NCBI GenBank assembly: GCA_001799635.1 | Contig: MGTV01000050.1 | Coordinates: 1 to 64,000, forward strand | From: Elusimicrobia bacterium GWA2_62_23 | GTDB lineage: Bacteria; Elusimicrobiota; Elusimicrobia; Elusimicrobiales; UBA9959 | Direction: 5' to 3' | Length of the DNA: 64,000 nucleotides | In this document: positions 1-7,952 of the stretch, piece by piece | How positions within the stretch are numbered: the stretch's first letter is position 1 | How the letters are laid out: each line of letters begins with the position of its first letter | Translations under genes and position numbers: made by a program | The notes under the pieces: model-generated | What the model was told of the DNA's origin: nothing | Databases searched by the model: none | Seen by the model: the letters and a program-made list of their open reading frames with translations, nothing else

Positions 1-1
1 G

Positions 2-742
2 AACGGCATGAAGAGCAAGTTCATGTCCATGGCCTCGCACGACCTGTCCAATTCCCTGATGACGCTGCAGATCAGCTTCGAGATGCTGGCCGCCACCATA
101 AAGCCCAACGACGACCAGAAGAAGAAGATGGATTTCATCACCGCGAGCATCACCCAGATCTCGCGCCTGATAGGCGACCTGGTGGACTGGGCCTCCATCG
201 AGCAGGGCAAGTTCCGCCTGGAGAAGAACTATTTCGAGATGGACAAGATGGTGGAGGAGATGATAGTCGGGCCCAAGGCCCGCGCGATGCAGAAGAACAT
301 CGACATCACCGCCCAGGTCTCGCCCGGCCTCAAGATGGTCTGCGCCGACCGGCGCCGCATCGGCCAGGTGCTGCTGAACCTCCTCGAGAACGCCATCCGC
401 CATACCCAGCGCGGCGGCAAGATCATAGTTTACGTGAGCCCCCTGGAAGAGAACGTCTGCGTGTCCGTCACGGACAACGGCGAGGGCATAGACCCCGAGG
501 TGCTCCCGAAGCTCGGCCAGAGCTTCTACCAGCCCGCCGGCGGCAAGTCCCCTCACGGCCGCCTGGGCCTGGGCCTTTCGATCTCTAAAGAGATAGTGCA
601 GAGCCACGACGGCAAGATCATCGTGGAGAGCGAGGGCGTGGGCAAGGGCTCCGCTTTCAAGTTCGTAATACCCTTCGCCAAGGAGCCGCCTCCGGCGCAA
701 GCGTCCCAGGACGCGCCTCCCCAGAGCGAAGGTCATCACTAA
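2..742 (+). CDS. Sensor histidine kinase, C-terminal kinase core (5' end outside window)
   Basis: Autophosphorylating histidine kinase of a two-component system. The frame is open to the window edge, so the ATG at 8 is probably internal and the sensory part lies upstream. Visible in order: a HisKA-type H-box (MASHDLSNSLM) with the phospho-accepting His codon at 38-40, an N-box NLLENAIRHT, a G1 box DNGEGID, an F-box around GQSFYQ, and a G2 box GRLGLGLSIS, which together form a complete HATPase_c domain. No membrane segment is visible in the part shown. The tail is Pro/Gln-rich low complexity. The response regulator starts 29 nt downstream, so the two are very likely cognate and co-transcribed. 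The signal sensed cannot be told from this fragment. Confidence 0.9.
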   Translation, partial: NGMKSKFMSMASHDLSNSLMTLQISFEMLAATIKPNDDQKKKMDFITASITQISRLIGDLVDWASIEQGKFRLEKNYFEMDKMVEEMIVGPKARAMQKNIDITAQVSPGLKMVCADRRRIGQVLLNLLENAIRHTQRGGKIIVYVSPLEENVCVSVTDNGEGIDPEVLPKLGQSFYQPAGGKSPHGRLGLGLSISKEIVQSHDGKIIVESEGVGKGSAFKFVIPFAKEPPPAQASQDAPPQSEGHH

Positions 743-771
743 ACTAAAAGCAGCAGACAAGGAGTAAAACT

Positions 772-1446
772 ATGGCCGTTCCCAAGAAAAACGTCTCAGT
801 CCTGATAGCCGACGACCAGACCCTGTTCCGCGAGGGCATCAAAGACCTGCTCGAGGACGAAAAGGGCATCACGGTGGTAGGCGAAGCCTCCAACGGCCCG
901 GAGGCCGTGGCCATGGCCAAGAAGCTCAAGCCCGACGTCATCCTGATGGACATCAAGCTGCCCCAGATGGACGGCGTGAGCGCTACGCGCATCATCCGCA
1001 AGGAATGCCCGCAGACCAACGTGCTCATCCTCTCCTCCTACGAGGACGAGGCGCACGTGACCGAGGCCATCCAGGCCGGCGCCAACGGCTACCTCTCCAA
1101 GATGCTGCCCGCCAGCGAACTGGTGCACGCCCTCAAGACCTTCACCAGCGAAGGCGTGATGATCCCGCAGCCGATCATGGGCAAGCTCATCCAGGGCCTG
1201 CGCCAGATGGGCTCTTCCGGCTACGACAGCGCCCCCGACAGCCTGACCGCCACCGAGATAAAGGTGATGGCGCTGCTCGGCAAAGGCCAGTCGAACAAGG
1301 AAATAGCCGCCGCCCTGGACTGCTCCGTTAAGACGGTGAAGAACCACCTTAACAGCATCTTCCAGAAGCTGGGCGTCAACAACCGCACCGAAGCCGTGGT
1401 GAAGGCCATAGAGAAAGGCCTCATCTCCCCGGAAGACGGGCGCTAA
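772..1446 (+). CDS. NarL/FixJ-family response regulator (REC + LuxR-type HTH)
   Basis: DNA-binding response regulator, 224 aa, the usual length for NarL/FixJ proteins. The receiver domain (about residues 8-125) has the acidic pair D14/D15, phospho-acceptor D60 in LMDIKLP, S88/S89 and K110 in GYLSK. The C-terminal domain (about 157-220) is a LuxR-type helix-turn-helix, LTATEIKVMALLGKGQSN followed by EIA and KTVKNHL. The start is set by AAGGAG at 759-764 just ahead of ATG 772. It lies directly behind the kinase and is the last gene before a strong terminator, so the pair forms its own transcription unit. Targets are unknown. Confidence 0.95.
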   Translation: MAVPKKNVSVLIADDQTLFREGIKDLLEDEKGITVVGEASNGPEAVAMAKKLKPDVILMDIKLPQMDGVSATRIIRKECPQTNVLILSSYEDEAHVTEAIQAGANGYLSKMLPASELVHALKTFTSEGVMIPQPIMGKLIQGLRQMGSSGYDSAPDSLTATEIKVMALLGKGQSNKEIAAALDCSVKTVKNHLNSIFQKLGVNNRTEAVVKAIEKGLISPEDGR

Positions 1447-1462
1447 GGCCGCAGGGCCCGCG

Positions 1463-1502
1463 AAGGCGGTTAGTCTCCCTGAGGGGGGCTAGCCGCCTTT
1501 TT
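1463..1502 (+). terminator. Rho-independent terminator
   Basis: A GC-rich stem (GGCGGTTAG pairing with CTAGCCGCC, with a further CCC/GGG pairing inside) is followed directly by TTTTT at 1498-1502. It ends the kinase/regulator unit and insulates it from the pilin-like operon. Confidence 0.88.
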
Positions 1503-1525
1503 ATTGCGCGAAGATATACTATATC

Positions 1526-1554
1526 TTGAAAAACCGGTTTTTTGGTGGTATAAC
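1526..1554 (+). promoter_or_regulatory. Sigma-70-type promoter for the Flp/TadE-like operon
   Basis: -35 TTGAAA (1526-1531), 17-bp spacer, -10 TATAAC (1549-1554), placing transcription start near 1561. A TTG in frame with the next gene coincides with this -35 box, so translation cannot sensibly begin there. The downstream ATG at 1592 is the supported start. The sequences TTGAAAAA and TATAACATT recur in the promoter at 5247. Confidence 0.8.
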
Positions 1555-1591
1555 ATTGGGTAGCGGCCAACAGGGCCGCGCGCGGAGGACG

Positions 1592-1855
1592 ATGGCCGGG
1601 AAAATGGCTGCAAACGGGCTGAAGACGCTGCTGCGGGGGCTTTGCCTCCGTGGCGAACTGCTCTTTTATTCCCTGCCGTCCCCGCACGCGCTCACGGCCG
1701 CCCGCAGGCCGGGCCAGACCACCGTTGAATACCTGCTGCTGCTGGCCGTGGTGGCCGGCATGGCCGCCATGATGGCGGTGCTGTTCCATAAACGCATCCT
1801 CGGCGGCCTGTTCACGATAGTCGGCATGGTCATAGGCGCGGGGCAGCCCAAGTAG
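1592..1855 (+). CDS. Flp-type class III prepilin
   Basis: Predicted 87-aa prepilin-like protein. The processing site is RRPGQTTVEYLLLL: cleavage after G41 would leave Q at +1, E at +5 and Y at +6, the Flp/Tad pilin signature, followed by a continuous hydrophobic helix. The 41-residue leader is longer than typical Flp leaders. The start at ATG 1592 is chosen because GGAGG lies 5 nt upstream and because upstream in-frame codons fall inside the promoter. It is the first gene of an operon with two further TadE/G-like proteins. No TadA ATPase, TadB/C or prepilin peptidase is present in the window, so assembly machinery must be elsewhere or the protein serves another purpose. Confidence 0.8.
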   Translation: MAGKMAANGLKTLLRGLCLRGELLFYSLPSPHALTAARRPGQTTVEYLLLLAVVAGMAAMMAVLFHKRILGGLFTIVGMVIGAGQPK

Positions 1856-1862
1856 GCGCTAT

Positions 1863-3008
1863 ATGAGAACCGCCCATTCCAACCAATTTTTCTGGCGCCC
1901 CGCGAAGCGGGCCGGGCAGATACTTATCCCGTCGCTTTTCGTCATTCCCTCGCTGCTGCTCTTCGTCTACCTGCTGTTCGAGACCACCAAGGTCTCGCGC
2001 GAGAAGATCCGCCAGCAGTTCGCGGTGGATTCGGCCGCCTTCATCCAGATGGGCGACTATACCAACCTGCTTAACCGCACCGCCTACGTGAACGGCGCTT
2101 TCCCTTACCGCATTTTTAAGGAGGCTTACGAGTGCCCGCCCGAGAAGCCCATGAAGAAGACCAACTCGGATTCCGAGGTTTGCGCCTATGACATGTTATA
2201 TGAGGCCGGGGCTTTCCCGAAGTATAAGAATGACGTGAAGGGCGCCGAGCCCAAGCGCCTGGACCCCGAGGCCAAATGGGAGATAGAGTTCAACCCGGTA
2301 CGCAGTGAGTTCGCCACCAATCCCACTTCCCAGCAGAACAAACCCGTGTTAGACCTGATCACCTGGGACCAGGGTATGTATATCTATATCGAGTGGGGGC
2401 AGGCCATCGGCTACTATAAATTCTATTCGCAGGTGTACACGCTGCTGGGCTCGGTGGAGGAATCGCAGTGGACCGTCTTCGAACGCCTGACCGAGAATTT
2501 CAACTTCTTCAGGAAATCATATTACCTCAACGCCAATACGCAGGACTGCGTGGACCATCCGCAGACCTGCGGCAACGACGGCCTCAACAGCACCGGCGGT
2601 TTCTTCGCCAACAAGCTCTCCCGCAACAAGAACTTCTTCATGCACTACGTACTGAAGATGATGTTCTACGCTAAAGTGTATGTGGGGGGATTGCAGTTGT
2701 ATCAGCTTTCCAAGCCGAACGCCCCGCTGGACATGACCACCATGAGCCCCAACGGCCTCTTTCAGCTGGCCACGGTTTCCGACTCCGTCCTGGACAAGCT
2801 GGGCACCGGCCTGGAAGTTTACCAGGGCTGGGACCCGGCCCCCAATTATTTCAACGTGCCGCTGGGCCTGCTGGGGAAGTGCAAGGAAACCAGCGGCCGC
2901 CCCTGCGTGCATGCCCGTATAGCTACGCAGTGCCCGCAGCTGAAGTCCGGCAATAACTGCGTGTGGCCGGCGCCCACCCCCAAATACCAGACGAGGCTCT
3001 ACCCGTGA
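1863..3008 (+). CDS. TadE/TadG-like membrane-anchored secreted protein
   Basis: 381-aa protein of unknown detailed function. An N-terminal hydrophobic segment (about residues 19-42, IPSLFVIPSLLLFVYLLF) is followed by REKIRQQFAVDSAAF, which resembles the post-membrane region of TadE/TadG minor pilins, where an Ala-rich helix follows the anchor. The rest is a predicted extracytoplasmic domain with scattered Cys residues (for example PQTCGND and CVHARIATQC) and many aromatic residues. It sits 7 nt after the Flp-like gene, and its stop overlaps the GTG start of the next gene (GTGA). A Tad-type envelope role is inferred from the anchor and neighbours. The C-terminal domain is not recognised. Confidence 0.6.
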   Translation: MRTAHSNQFFWRPAKRAGQILIPSLFVIPSLLLFVYLLFETTKVSREKIRQQFAVDSAAFIQMGDYTNLLNRTAYVNGAFPYRIFKEAYECPPEKPMKKTNSDSEVCAYDMLYEAGAFPKYKNDVKGAEPKRLDPEAKWEIEFNPVRSEFATNPTSQQNKPVLDLITWDQGMYIYIEWGQAIGYYKFYSQVYTLLGSVEESQWTVFERLTENFNFFRKSYYLNANTQDCVDHPQTCGNDGLNSTGGFFANKLSRNKNFFMHYVLKMMFYAKVYVGGLQLYQLSKPNAPLDMTTMSPNGLFQLATVSDSVLDKLGTGLEVYQGWDPAPNYFNVPLGLLGKCKETSGRPCVHARIATQCPQLKSGNNCVWPAPTPKYQTRLYP

Positions 3009-3586
3009 CCGCCCTGAAGACCGTCCGCGCCCGCCTGGGCCGCTGCGGCCGCGCCCTGCGCGCCGGCCGGCCCGGCCAGGCCATGACCGAGGTCGTGCTG
3101 CTGTTCCCGCTTTTCCTGCTCATCGTTTTCATCACGGCCAAGATCTTCGCGCTGCTGGTGCTGGTGCAGAAGCTGGAGATAGCCTCCTACTACGCGGCCC
3201 GCCGCTGGCAGCTGGAATCCCACCTGAACGCCGACCACGTGGGCTGGGACGACGGTACGCTGAAGAAGGACATAGAGAAGAACGTGCGCGGCTACATCGG
3301 TTTCGACACGCCCTCCGTGTCCAAGTTCCTCAATCTGAAGGACCTGAAGATAGATGTGACGCGCACCCAGGTGTGGAACGTGGTGACGCTCACGGTGATC
3401 ACCACCCCCGCGGGCATCAAGCTGCTCTGCAAGTACCCCAAGCAGGCCGTCTGCACCTACCCGTACGGCGCGGCCTGCCTCAACGGCCACGACTACCTCT
3501 GCGCCGGCGGCAAGCAGCTGGAAGTAATAAAGTACGTGCCCAACCGCGACAGGCCCATACAGTTCGTGCTGCCCGGCCTCAAGTAA
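3005..3586 (+). CDS. TadE-like prepilin/pseudopilin
   Basis: 193-aa protein with a second Flp-like processing motif, RPGQAMTEVVLLFPLFLLI: G24, Q25 at +1 and E29 at +5, matching GQTTVE in the first gene of this operon. Both could therefore be cut by the same prepilin peptidase. After the hydrophobic helix comes KLEIASYYAARRWQLE, typical of TadE proteins, then a soluble domain of about 130 residues with Cys residues near its end. I use the GTG at 3005, which overlaps the upstream stop by four bases and has GAGG 8 nt ahead. A longer GTG start at 2963 would lie inside the previous gene. Confidence 0.7.
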   Translation: MTALKTVRARLGRCGRALRAGRPGQAMTEVVLLFPLFLLIVFITAKIFALLVLVQKLEIASYYAARRWQLESHLNADHVGWDDGTLKKDIEKNVRGYIGFDTPSVSKFLNLKDLKIDVTRTQVWNVVTLTVITTPAGIKLLCKYPKQAVCTYPYGAACLNGHDYLCAGGKQLEVIKYVPNRDRPIQFVLPGLK

Positions 3587-3603
3587 TCCCCTCAGGAGAC
3601 CTC

Positions 3604-5220
3604 ATGCTCTGGTTCAAGATAAGGATGTTCTTTCAGCGGCACTGGCTCGGCCTTACCGTGGCGGCCGTCTGCGTGGTGGCGGTGCTCTTCCCGCTCTGGT
3701 ACCTGGCCGGCATAGAAGAGAACACCCGCCGCTACATCATCAGCATGAACGTGGCCAGCATGCCGTGGATGGTGCTCAATACCGTCATCTTCGTCGGTTT
3801 TTTATACCTGATGCAGAGCGGCGGCTTCAGCGCGCTCAAAAAGACGCGCGTGGACGCCGGGGACGTGAATATAAGGTTTTCCGACATCGTGGGGCTGGAG
3901 GAGGCCAAGCGGGAAGCCTGGGAACTGGTGCAGCTGATAAAGGACCGCACCAAGGTGAAGGCCATAGGCGGCAAGATCCTCAAGGGCGCGCTGCTGGTGG
4001 GCCCGCCCGGCTGCGGCAAGACGCTGCTGGCCAAGGCCGTGGCCACCGAGGCCGGCGTGCCCTTCCTTAACGTAGCCGGCTCGGAGTTCGTGGAAGTGTT
4101 CGTGGGAGTGGGCGCCAGCCGCGTGCGCAAGCTCTTCAAACAGGCCAGGCAGTATGCCCAGGCTTACGGGGCCTGCATCGTTTTTATAGACGAGGTTGAG
4201 GTTATAGGCCGCCGCCGCATCCTTTATGACGCTTTCGGCGGCGGCAGCGAGACCAACAGCACCCAGAACCAGCTGCTGGTGGAGATGGACGGCCTGGATT
4301 CCGCGGCCAACGTGATAGTGTTCGGCGCCACCAACGCGGTGGAGAACGTCCTGGACGAGGCGCTGCTGCGCCCCGGCCGCTTCGACCGCAAGATCTTCGT
4401 GGACAAGCCCAACCTGGCCGAGCGGGAGAAGCTGTTCGGCCATTACCTGGCCAAGGTCAGCTACGACAAGGCCATGGACCTGGGGCGCCTGGCCCGCAAG
4501 GCCGTGGGCAGTTCCCCGGCCGACATCGAGAACGTGGTGAAGGAAGCCGCGCTGATAGCCGTGCGCCGCGACGCTGACAAGCTCTCCTACAAGGACATCA
4601 GCGCCGCCATAGAGCGCATAGAGCTGGGCGTGGCCCACCGCCTCTCCATGACCCCGCGCGAGCGCGAGCGCATCGCCTGCCATGAGGCCGGCCACCTGGT
4701 GACCATCTACCTGTCCCACCCCACTGACGACGTGTTCAAGGCCTCCATCCTGCACCGCGGCGGGGCGTTGGGCGTGGTGCACCACATGCCCACCGAGGAA
4801 CTGCACGTGCCGGACCGCGACAGCTACATAGGCTGGCTGCGCGCCTCCCTGGGCGGCTACGCGGCCGAAAAGATAAAGTACGGCGTCACCTCTTCCGGGG
4901 TAGGTTCCGATTTCGCTTCGGCGGCCCGTACGGCCCACCGCATGGTCTGGGGCATGGGCATGGGCAAGAGCGGTTTTGTGGGCGATTATTCCTCTATTTA
5001 CGAGGCGGAGCGTTCGGCCGCCATAACCGACCAGCTGGAGAGGGAAACGCAGGACCTGCTGCGCGAGCAGCTGGCCGAGACGGAAAAGCTGCTGCGCGAG
5101 AACTGGAAGATAGTGGAGCGCTTCGGCGACGAACTGCTCAGGCGCGAAGAACTGGACTACGACGAGATCGCCGCCGTTTTTGAGGAGTTCGGCAAGCCCT
5201 CCAGGATGCTCAAGAAATAG
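3604..5220 (+). CDS. FtsH-like membrane AAA+ zinc metalloprotease
   Basis: 538-aa ATP-dependent membrane protease of the FtsH family. Two N-terminal membrane segments (about 13-35 and 53-71) flank a short periplasmic loop. The AAA domain has Walker A GPPGCGKT (133-140), the pore-loop region SEFVEVFVGVGASR, Walker B CIVFIDEVE (D196/E197) and the arginine-finger region RPGRFDRK. The M41 protease domain has HEAGH at 360-364 and the later Asp in GVGSDF. Walker B reads DEVE where FtsH usually has DEID, and the periplasmic loop is short, so this looks like a specialised paralogue. ATG 3604 follows AGGAG at 3594-3598. It is the last gene of the pilin-like operon, which suggests a role in quality control or turnover of those envelope proteins. 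Confidence 0.88.
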   Translation: MLWFKIRMFFQRHWLGLTVAAVCVVAVLFPLWYLAGIEENTRRYIISMNVASMPWMVLNTVIFVGFLYLMQSGGFSALKKTRVDAGDVNIRFSDIVGLEEAKREAWELVQLIKDRTKVKAIGGKILKGALLVGPPGCGKTLLAKAVATEAGVPFLNVAGSEFVEVFVGVGASRVRKLFKQARQYAQAYGACIVFIDEVEVIGRRRILYDAFGGGSETNSTQNQLLVEMDGLDSAANVIVFGATNAVENVLDEALLRPGRFDRKIFVDKPNLAEREKLFGHYLAKVSYDKAMDLGRLARKAVGSSPADIENVVKEAALIAVRRDADKLSYKDISAAIERIELGVAHRLSMTPRERERIACHEAGHLVTIYLSHPTDDVFKASILHRGGALGVVHHMPTEELHVPDRDSYIGWLRASLGGYAAEKIKYGVTSSGVGSDFASAARTAHRMVWGMGMGKSGFVGDYSSIYEAERSAAITDQLERETQDLLREQLAETEKLLRENWKIVERFGDELLRREELDYDEIAAVFEEFGKPSRMLKK

Positions 5221-5244
5221 GGGGCAGGTCCAAGACCTGGCCCC
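5221..5244 (+). terminator. Hairpin after the FtsH-like gene (no U-tract)
   Basis: GGGGCAGGTC, loop CAA, then GACCTGGCCCC begins at the base after the stop codon and pairs almost perfectly with one bulged G. There is no T-run after it, so it may stabilise the mRNA 3' end or cause weak termination rather than act as a classic intrinsic terminator. Confidence 0.4.
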
Positions 5245-5246
5245 CC

Positions 5247-5275
5247 TTGAAAAATGAGGTTTCCTCTGCTATAAC
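5247..5275 (+). promoter_or_regulatory. Sigma-70-type promoter, near-copy of the one at 1526
   Basis: -35 TTGAAA (5247-5252), 17-bp spacer, -10 TATAAC (5270-5275), with start near 5282. TTGAAAAA and TATAACATT match the promoter at 1526, which suggests co-expression of the two units. Confidence 0.75.
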
Positions 5276-5286
5276 ATTAGGGTGAA

Positions 5287-5340
5287 ATGAAGGTCGTGGC
5301 GATGGACTCCATCCAGTCACCAGACCTTTCTGTTTTTTGA
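5287..5340 (+). promoter_or_regulatory. Possible attenuator with 17-codon leader ORF
   Basis: Between the promoter and the next gene, AAGGTC (5290-5295) can pair with GACCTT (5323-5328), with an inner GATGG/CCATC hairpin, and a T6 run follows at 5332-5337. A 17-codon ORF starts at ATG 5287, covers the whole hairpin and stops at TGA 5338-5340. This arrangement resembles a leader attenuator, but the stem is short and the ORF may be chance. Confidence 0.35.
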
Positions 5341-5355
5341 TTTCCCGGAGGCTAT

Positions 5356-6780
5356 ATGAGGCCCGAAGACGAACTGGAAGAAACCGAGAAAAAAACGGCC
5401 GAAGAAGCCGCTTCAAAAGCCGCGGAAGAGACCGCGGAGGAAGCCGCCGAAGAAGTTGACGAAGAAGCCGGGGAAGAGGCCCAGGAAGAGTCCGGGGCAG
5501 GCGGCAAGAAGAATTACTGGTGGCTCGCCCTGAGCTTCCTTTTCCTGTTCCTGGCCGGCGGAGGCTATTACGCGCTCACCTCCATGGGCAAGGAAGCCCA
5601 GAAGCTGGCCGGCGGCGACAGCTACACCCAGCTCTCCGCCAACAGCGCCGCCTACAGCCGCGGCTCTCTCGAGAAAGCCGACAACTATTTCTCCTCCGAC
5701 GAGGAAGACCCTCTCTCCGCCCGGGCGGAAGTGGCCGCTTCGGCCTCCGCGGCGGATAAGCGCCGGGCCCTGGCTGACCGCGCCCTGGCCGCCTCCGGCG
5801 GCGGCGCGGGTGCCGGTTCCTCAAGCGTGGCCGGCGGGGGGGAGGAGGGCGGCGATGAGGACGCCCCGCAGGCCTCCGCGGCGCGCCGCGGCGCCTTCGA
5901 GGGCAAGCTGGAGGCCCGGATCTCCGGGCTGGGCGGCCAGCGCGGCGGCGGCGCGGCCAGAAGTTCCTCCGGTTTCAACCCCGGCGGCGAACAGAGCGCC
6001 GGCGGCGCCGGCGTGACGGCCGGCCGGCCTTCCGTGCAGCGCGAGACCGGGGCCGGGGCCCCCAGGAAAGCGGCGCCCGGCGGCGTGCTGAATGCGCTGA
6101 AAGGCGCTTTCCGCGCTTCACTTTACGGCGCGCGCATAGCCTCCAAGGATTCCGCCCGCCATTGGATGGCCCGCACCTTCGACGCCGCCGGCGACGTCAA
6201 CACCTCCCTGGAATACGACGAAAAGGTGAAGGCCAGCCTCGACAGGATAGACCCCAATTCCATTCCCAAGTTCCTGCGCGACCAGGACATTACCGCCTCC
6301 GACGCCAAGAGCCTCGGAGTGGCCGAGGTGGGTAAGCCCAAAATGGACGTCGAAGGCACCAAGGAGGCGCTTAAGAACGACAAGGATTATCAATCCAGGA
6401 AAATGATGCAGGATATGGCTTCGGCCGCCATGAACCCGCTCGGGAACTTTGTCGGGGCCAATACTGGCCGTGCGACGACCCCCTCGCAAGAGGAAGCTTC
6501 CGAAGAGGACAGGAATGTGACCGGGTTCTCCAGCCCCGAGGATGAGGCGGCCTTCAGGGAGCTCAGCCTCCAGGAATACATGGACACCTCGGATAACTGG
6601 TGTTGCCCCGATGCGCAGTGTTGCTGCCTGCCGCAGAATACCGTGGCCCCCACCAATACCGGTCTGAACTGCTCCGTATACGGGCCTTTTCAGCCTGACG
6701 ACCCGTGCGCGGCCGGTTTCTACAATAGCAGTCTTGTGGGAGACTTTCCTCCGCCCAATATGTCGCAGATGCCGGCTTAA
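5356..6780 (+). CDS. Glu-rich single-pass membrane protein of unknown function
   Basis: 474-aa protein, not recognised. Residues 1-50 are strongly acidic, Glu/Ala-rich and likely cytoplasmic or coiled. A single membrane segment lies at about 53-73 (NYWWLALSFLFLFLAGGGYY). The middle (about 120-250) is Gly/Ala/Ser low complexity. The last third is more ordered and ends with a Cys cluster (WCCPDAQCCC) and a further pair of Cys residues. The type II-like topology would place the Gly-rich and Cys-rich parts outside the inner membrane. The start is supported by GGAGG at 5347-5351. It lies 17 nt before a lipoprotein gene and has its own promoter. A structural or scaffold role in the envelope is only a guess. 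Confidence 0.65.
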   Translation: MRPEDELEETEKKTAEEAASKAAEETAEEAAEEVDEEAGEEAQEESGAGGKKNYWWLALSFLFLFLAGGGYYALTSMGKEAQKLAGGDSYTQLSANSAAYSRGSLEKADNYFSSDEEDPLSARAEVAASASAADKRRALADRALAASGGGAGAGSSSVAGGGEEGGDEDAPQASAARRGAFEGKLEARISGLGGQRGGGAARSSSGFNPGGEQSAGGAGVTAGRPSVQRETGAGAPRKAAPGGVLNALKGAFRASLYGARIASKDSARHWMARTFDAAGDVNTSLEYDEKVKASLDRIDPNSIPKFLRDQDITASDAKSLGVAEVGKPKMDVEGTKEALKNDKDYQSRKMMQDMASAAMNPLGNFVGANTGRATTPSQEEASEEDRNVTGFSSPEDEAAFRELSLQEYMDTSDNWCCPDAQCCCLPQNTVAPTNTGLNCSVYGPFQPDDPCAAGFYNSSLVGDFPPPNMSQMPA

Positions 6781-6797
6781 TTTGGGATAATAGAAGC

Positions 6798-7934
6798 ATG
6801 AACAAACTGCGTCTGCCCCTGCTCCTGCTGCTGGCCTTCGCGGCCTGTTCTGAGAAGAAGCTCTATCCTGACGCCGCCAAGGCGTTCGAGAGGCACAGTT
6901 ACCGGGAATATCCCGCCGGCGAGGTCATGAAAACTCTGGCGAACAAGGGTTTTGACGGCCTGGCCGCCTTGGACAGGCACGCCCTTCTTCTCAAGGGCCG
7001 CAGAAAGGTGGTGGAGGCGCCAGCCAGCCGGGAGCCCGTTTCGGGCCTGCTGTTCGATTACCGCGGCGGAGTCATCCACGTGGCCAAGGTCTTTCAAAAT
7101 TCTCCCGCGGCCCTGGCCGGTATCAAGGACGGGGACCGGGTCCTGGAAATAGACGGGTTCAAAGCTTCCCCTCAAACGGTGACGGAGCGCAGCGACGACA
7201 GTTTCGGCTTTACCCTGAAAACGGAGAGGCTCGGCCCCAAAGGGCCGGCCCTCGCCGTGGCCCAGGTGGAAAGAGAAAGGATGGCGCTGCCGTTGATCTT
7301 CGGCTTTTATGAGCCGGCTTCCGCCATTGGCTACGTACGCGTAGGGATGTTCGTGCAGGGCTCCGGGGCCACGGTCCTGTCCGGGGTGGAGGCGCTCTCC
7401 TCGCTGGGCGCTAAAAAAATAATTTTCGACCTTCGCGGCAACGGCGGCGGCGTGCCGGAGGAAGCCGCGACCCTGCTGTCCGCTTTTGCCCCCAAGGCCG
7501 GGCCGTTGCTGGAACTGAAGTCCAGGCATAAGGGCTACCGCAAAACTTTAGAGGCGACCTCGCGCGGCAAGTACTCCTATCTCCGGACAGCGGTGCTGAC
7601 CGACGGCAGGACCTCCATGGCGGCCGAGGTCTTCGCCCAGGCGCTCAAGGAAGTGGCCGGCGCCAAACTGGTAGGCGGGACCACCGCCGGCCGGGTCTCC
7701 CTGACGCGCGCTTTCCGGCTGGGCAAGACCCGCAAGGGTCTGGAGCTGACCGTGGCGCGGCTGTTCCCGCCCTCGGGCCTGGAACTGGAAGAGAAGGGCG
7801 CCGTGCCGGACATAGACGCCGGGCTGAACCGCGACCAGGAGGCCGCCCTGGCCGAGGCCTGGAACGCCCCGCTGGAAACGGTGCTGCTCAGCGACAGGGC
7901 CTACGCGCGGGCCATGGAAATTTTAAGCAAGTAA
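6798..7934 (+). CDS. S41 (CtpA/Prc-like) peptidase-family lipoprotein with PDZ domain
   Basis: 378-aa predicted lipoprotein: a hydrophobic leader ends in LAFAAC with the lipidated Cys at 17. A PDZ domain (about 85-140: GLLFDYRGGVIHVAK, then GIKDGDRVLEIDG) precedes an S41 peptidase domain. The catalytic Ser region is DGRTSMAAEVFAQALKE with Ser at 273, and the conserved FDLRGNGGG strand is present. The general-base Lys normally found about 25 residues after the Ser, in a GKG-like context, appears replaced by Arg299 in GTTAGRVSL. Activity may therefore be altered or absent. The family trims C-termini of periplasmic proteins. Followed 18 nt later by a HEAT-repeat gene. Confidence 0.82.
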   Translation: MNKLRLPLLLLLAFAACSEKKLYPDAAKAFERHSYREYPAGEVMKTLANKGFDGLAALDRHALLLKGRRKVVEAPASREPVSGLLFDYRGGVIHVAKVFQNSPAALAGIKDGDRVLEIDGFKASPQTVTERSDDSFGFTLKTERLGPKGPALAVAQVERERMALPLIFGFYEPASAIGYVRVGMFVQGSGATVLSGVEALSSLGAKKIIFDLRGNGGGVPEEAATLLSAFAPKAGPLLELKSRHKGYRKTLEATSRGKYSYLRTAVLTDGRTSMAAEVFAQALKEVAGAKLVGGTTAGRVSLTRAFRLGKTRKGLELTVARLFPPSGLELEEKGAVPDIDAGLNRDQEAALAEAWNAPLETVLLSDRAYARAMEILSK

Positions 7935-7952
7935 TTCGGAGGGGAGAGTGTT

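Noticed and set aside
1526-1591. TTG start for the Flp-type prepilin
   Set aside because: It coincides with the -35 box of a consensus promoter, so it would not be transcribed. ATG 1592 has a strong ribosome-binding site.
3373-3603. Upstream extension of the FtsH-like frame into the TadE-like gene
   Set aside because: It would overlap the TadE-like gene by over 200 nt in another frame, and the ATG at 3604 has a good Shine-Dalgarno and begins with the membrane segment expected for FtsH.
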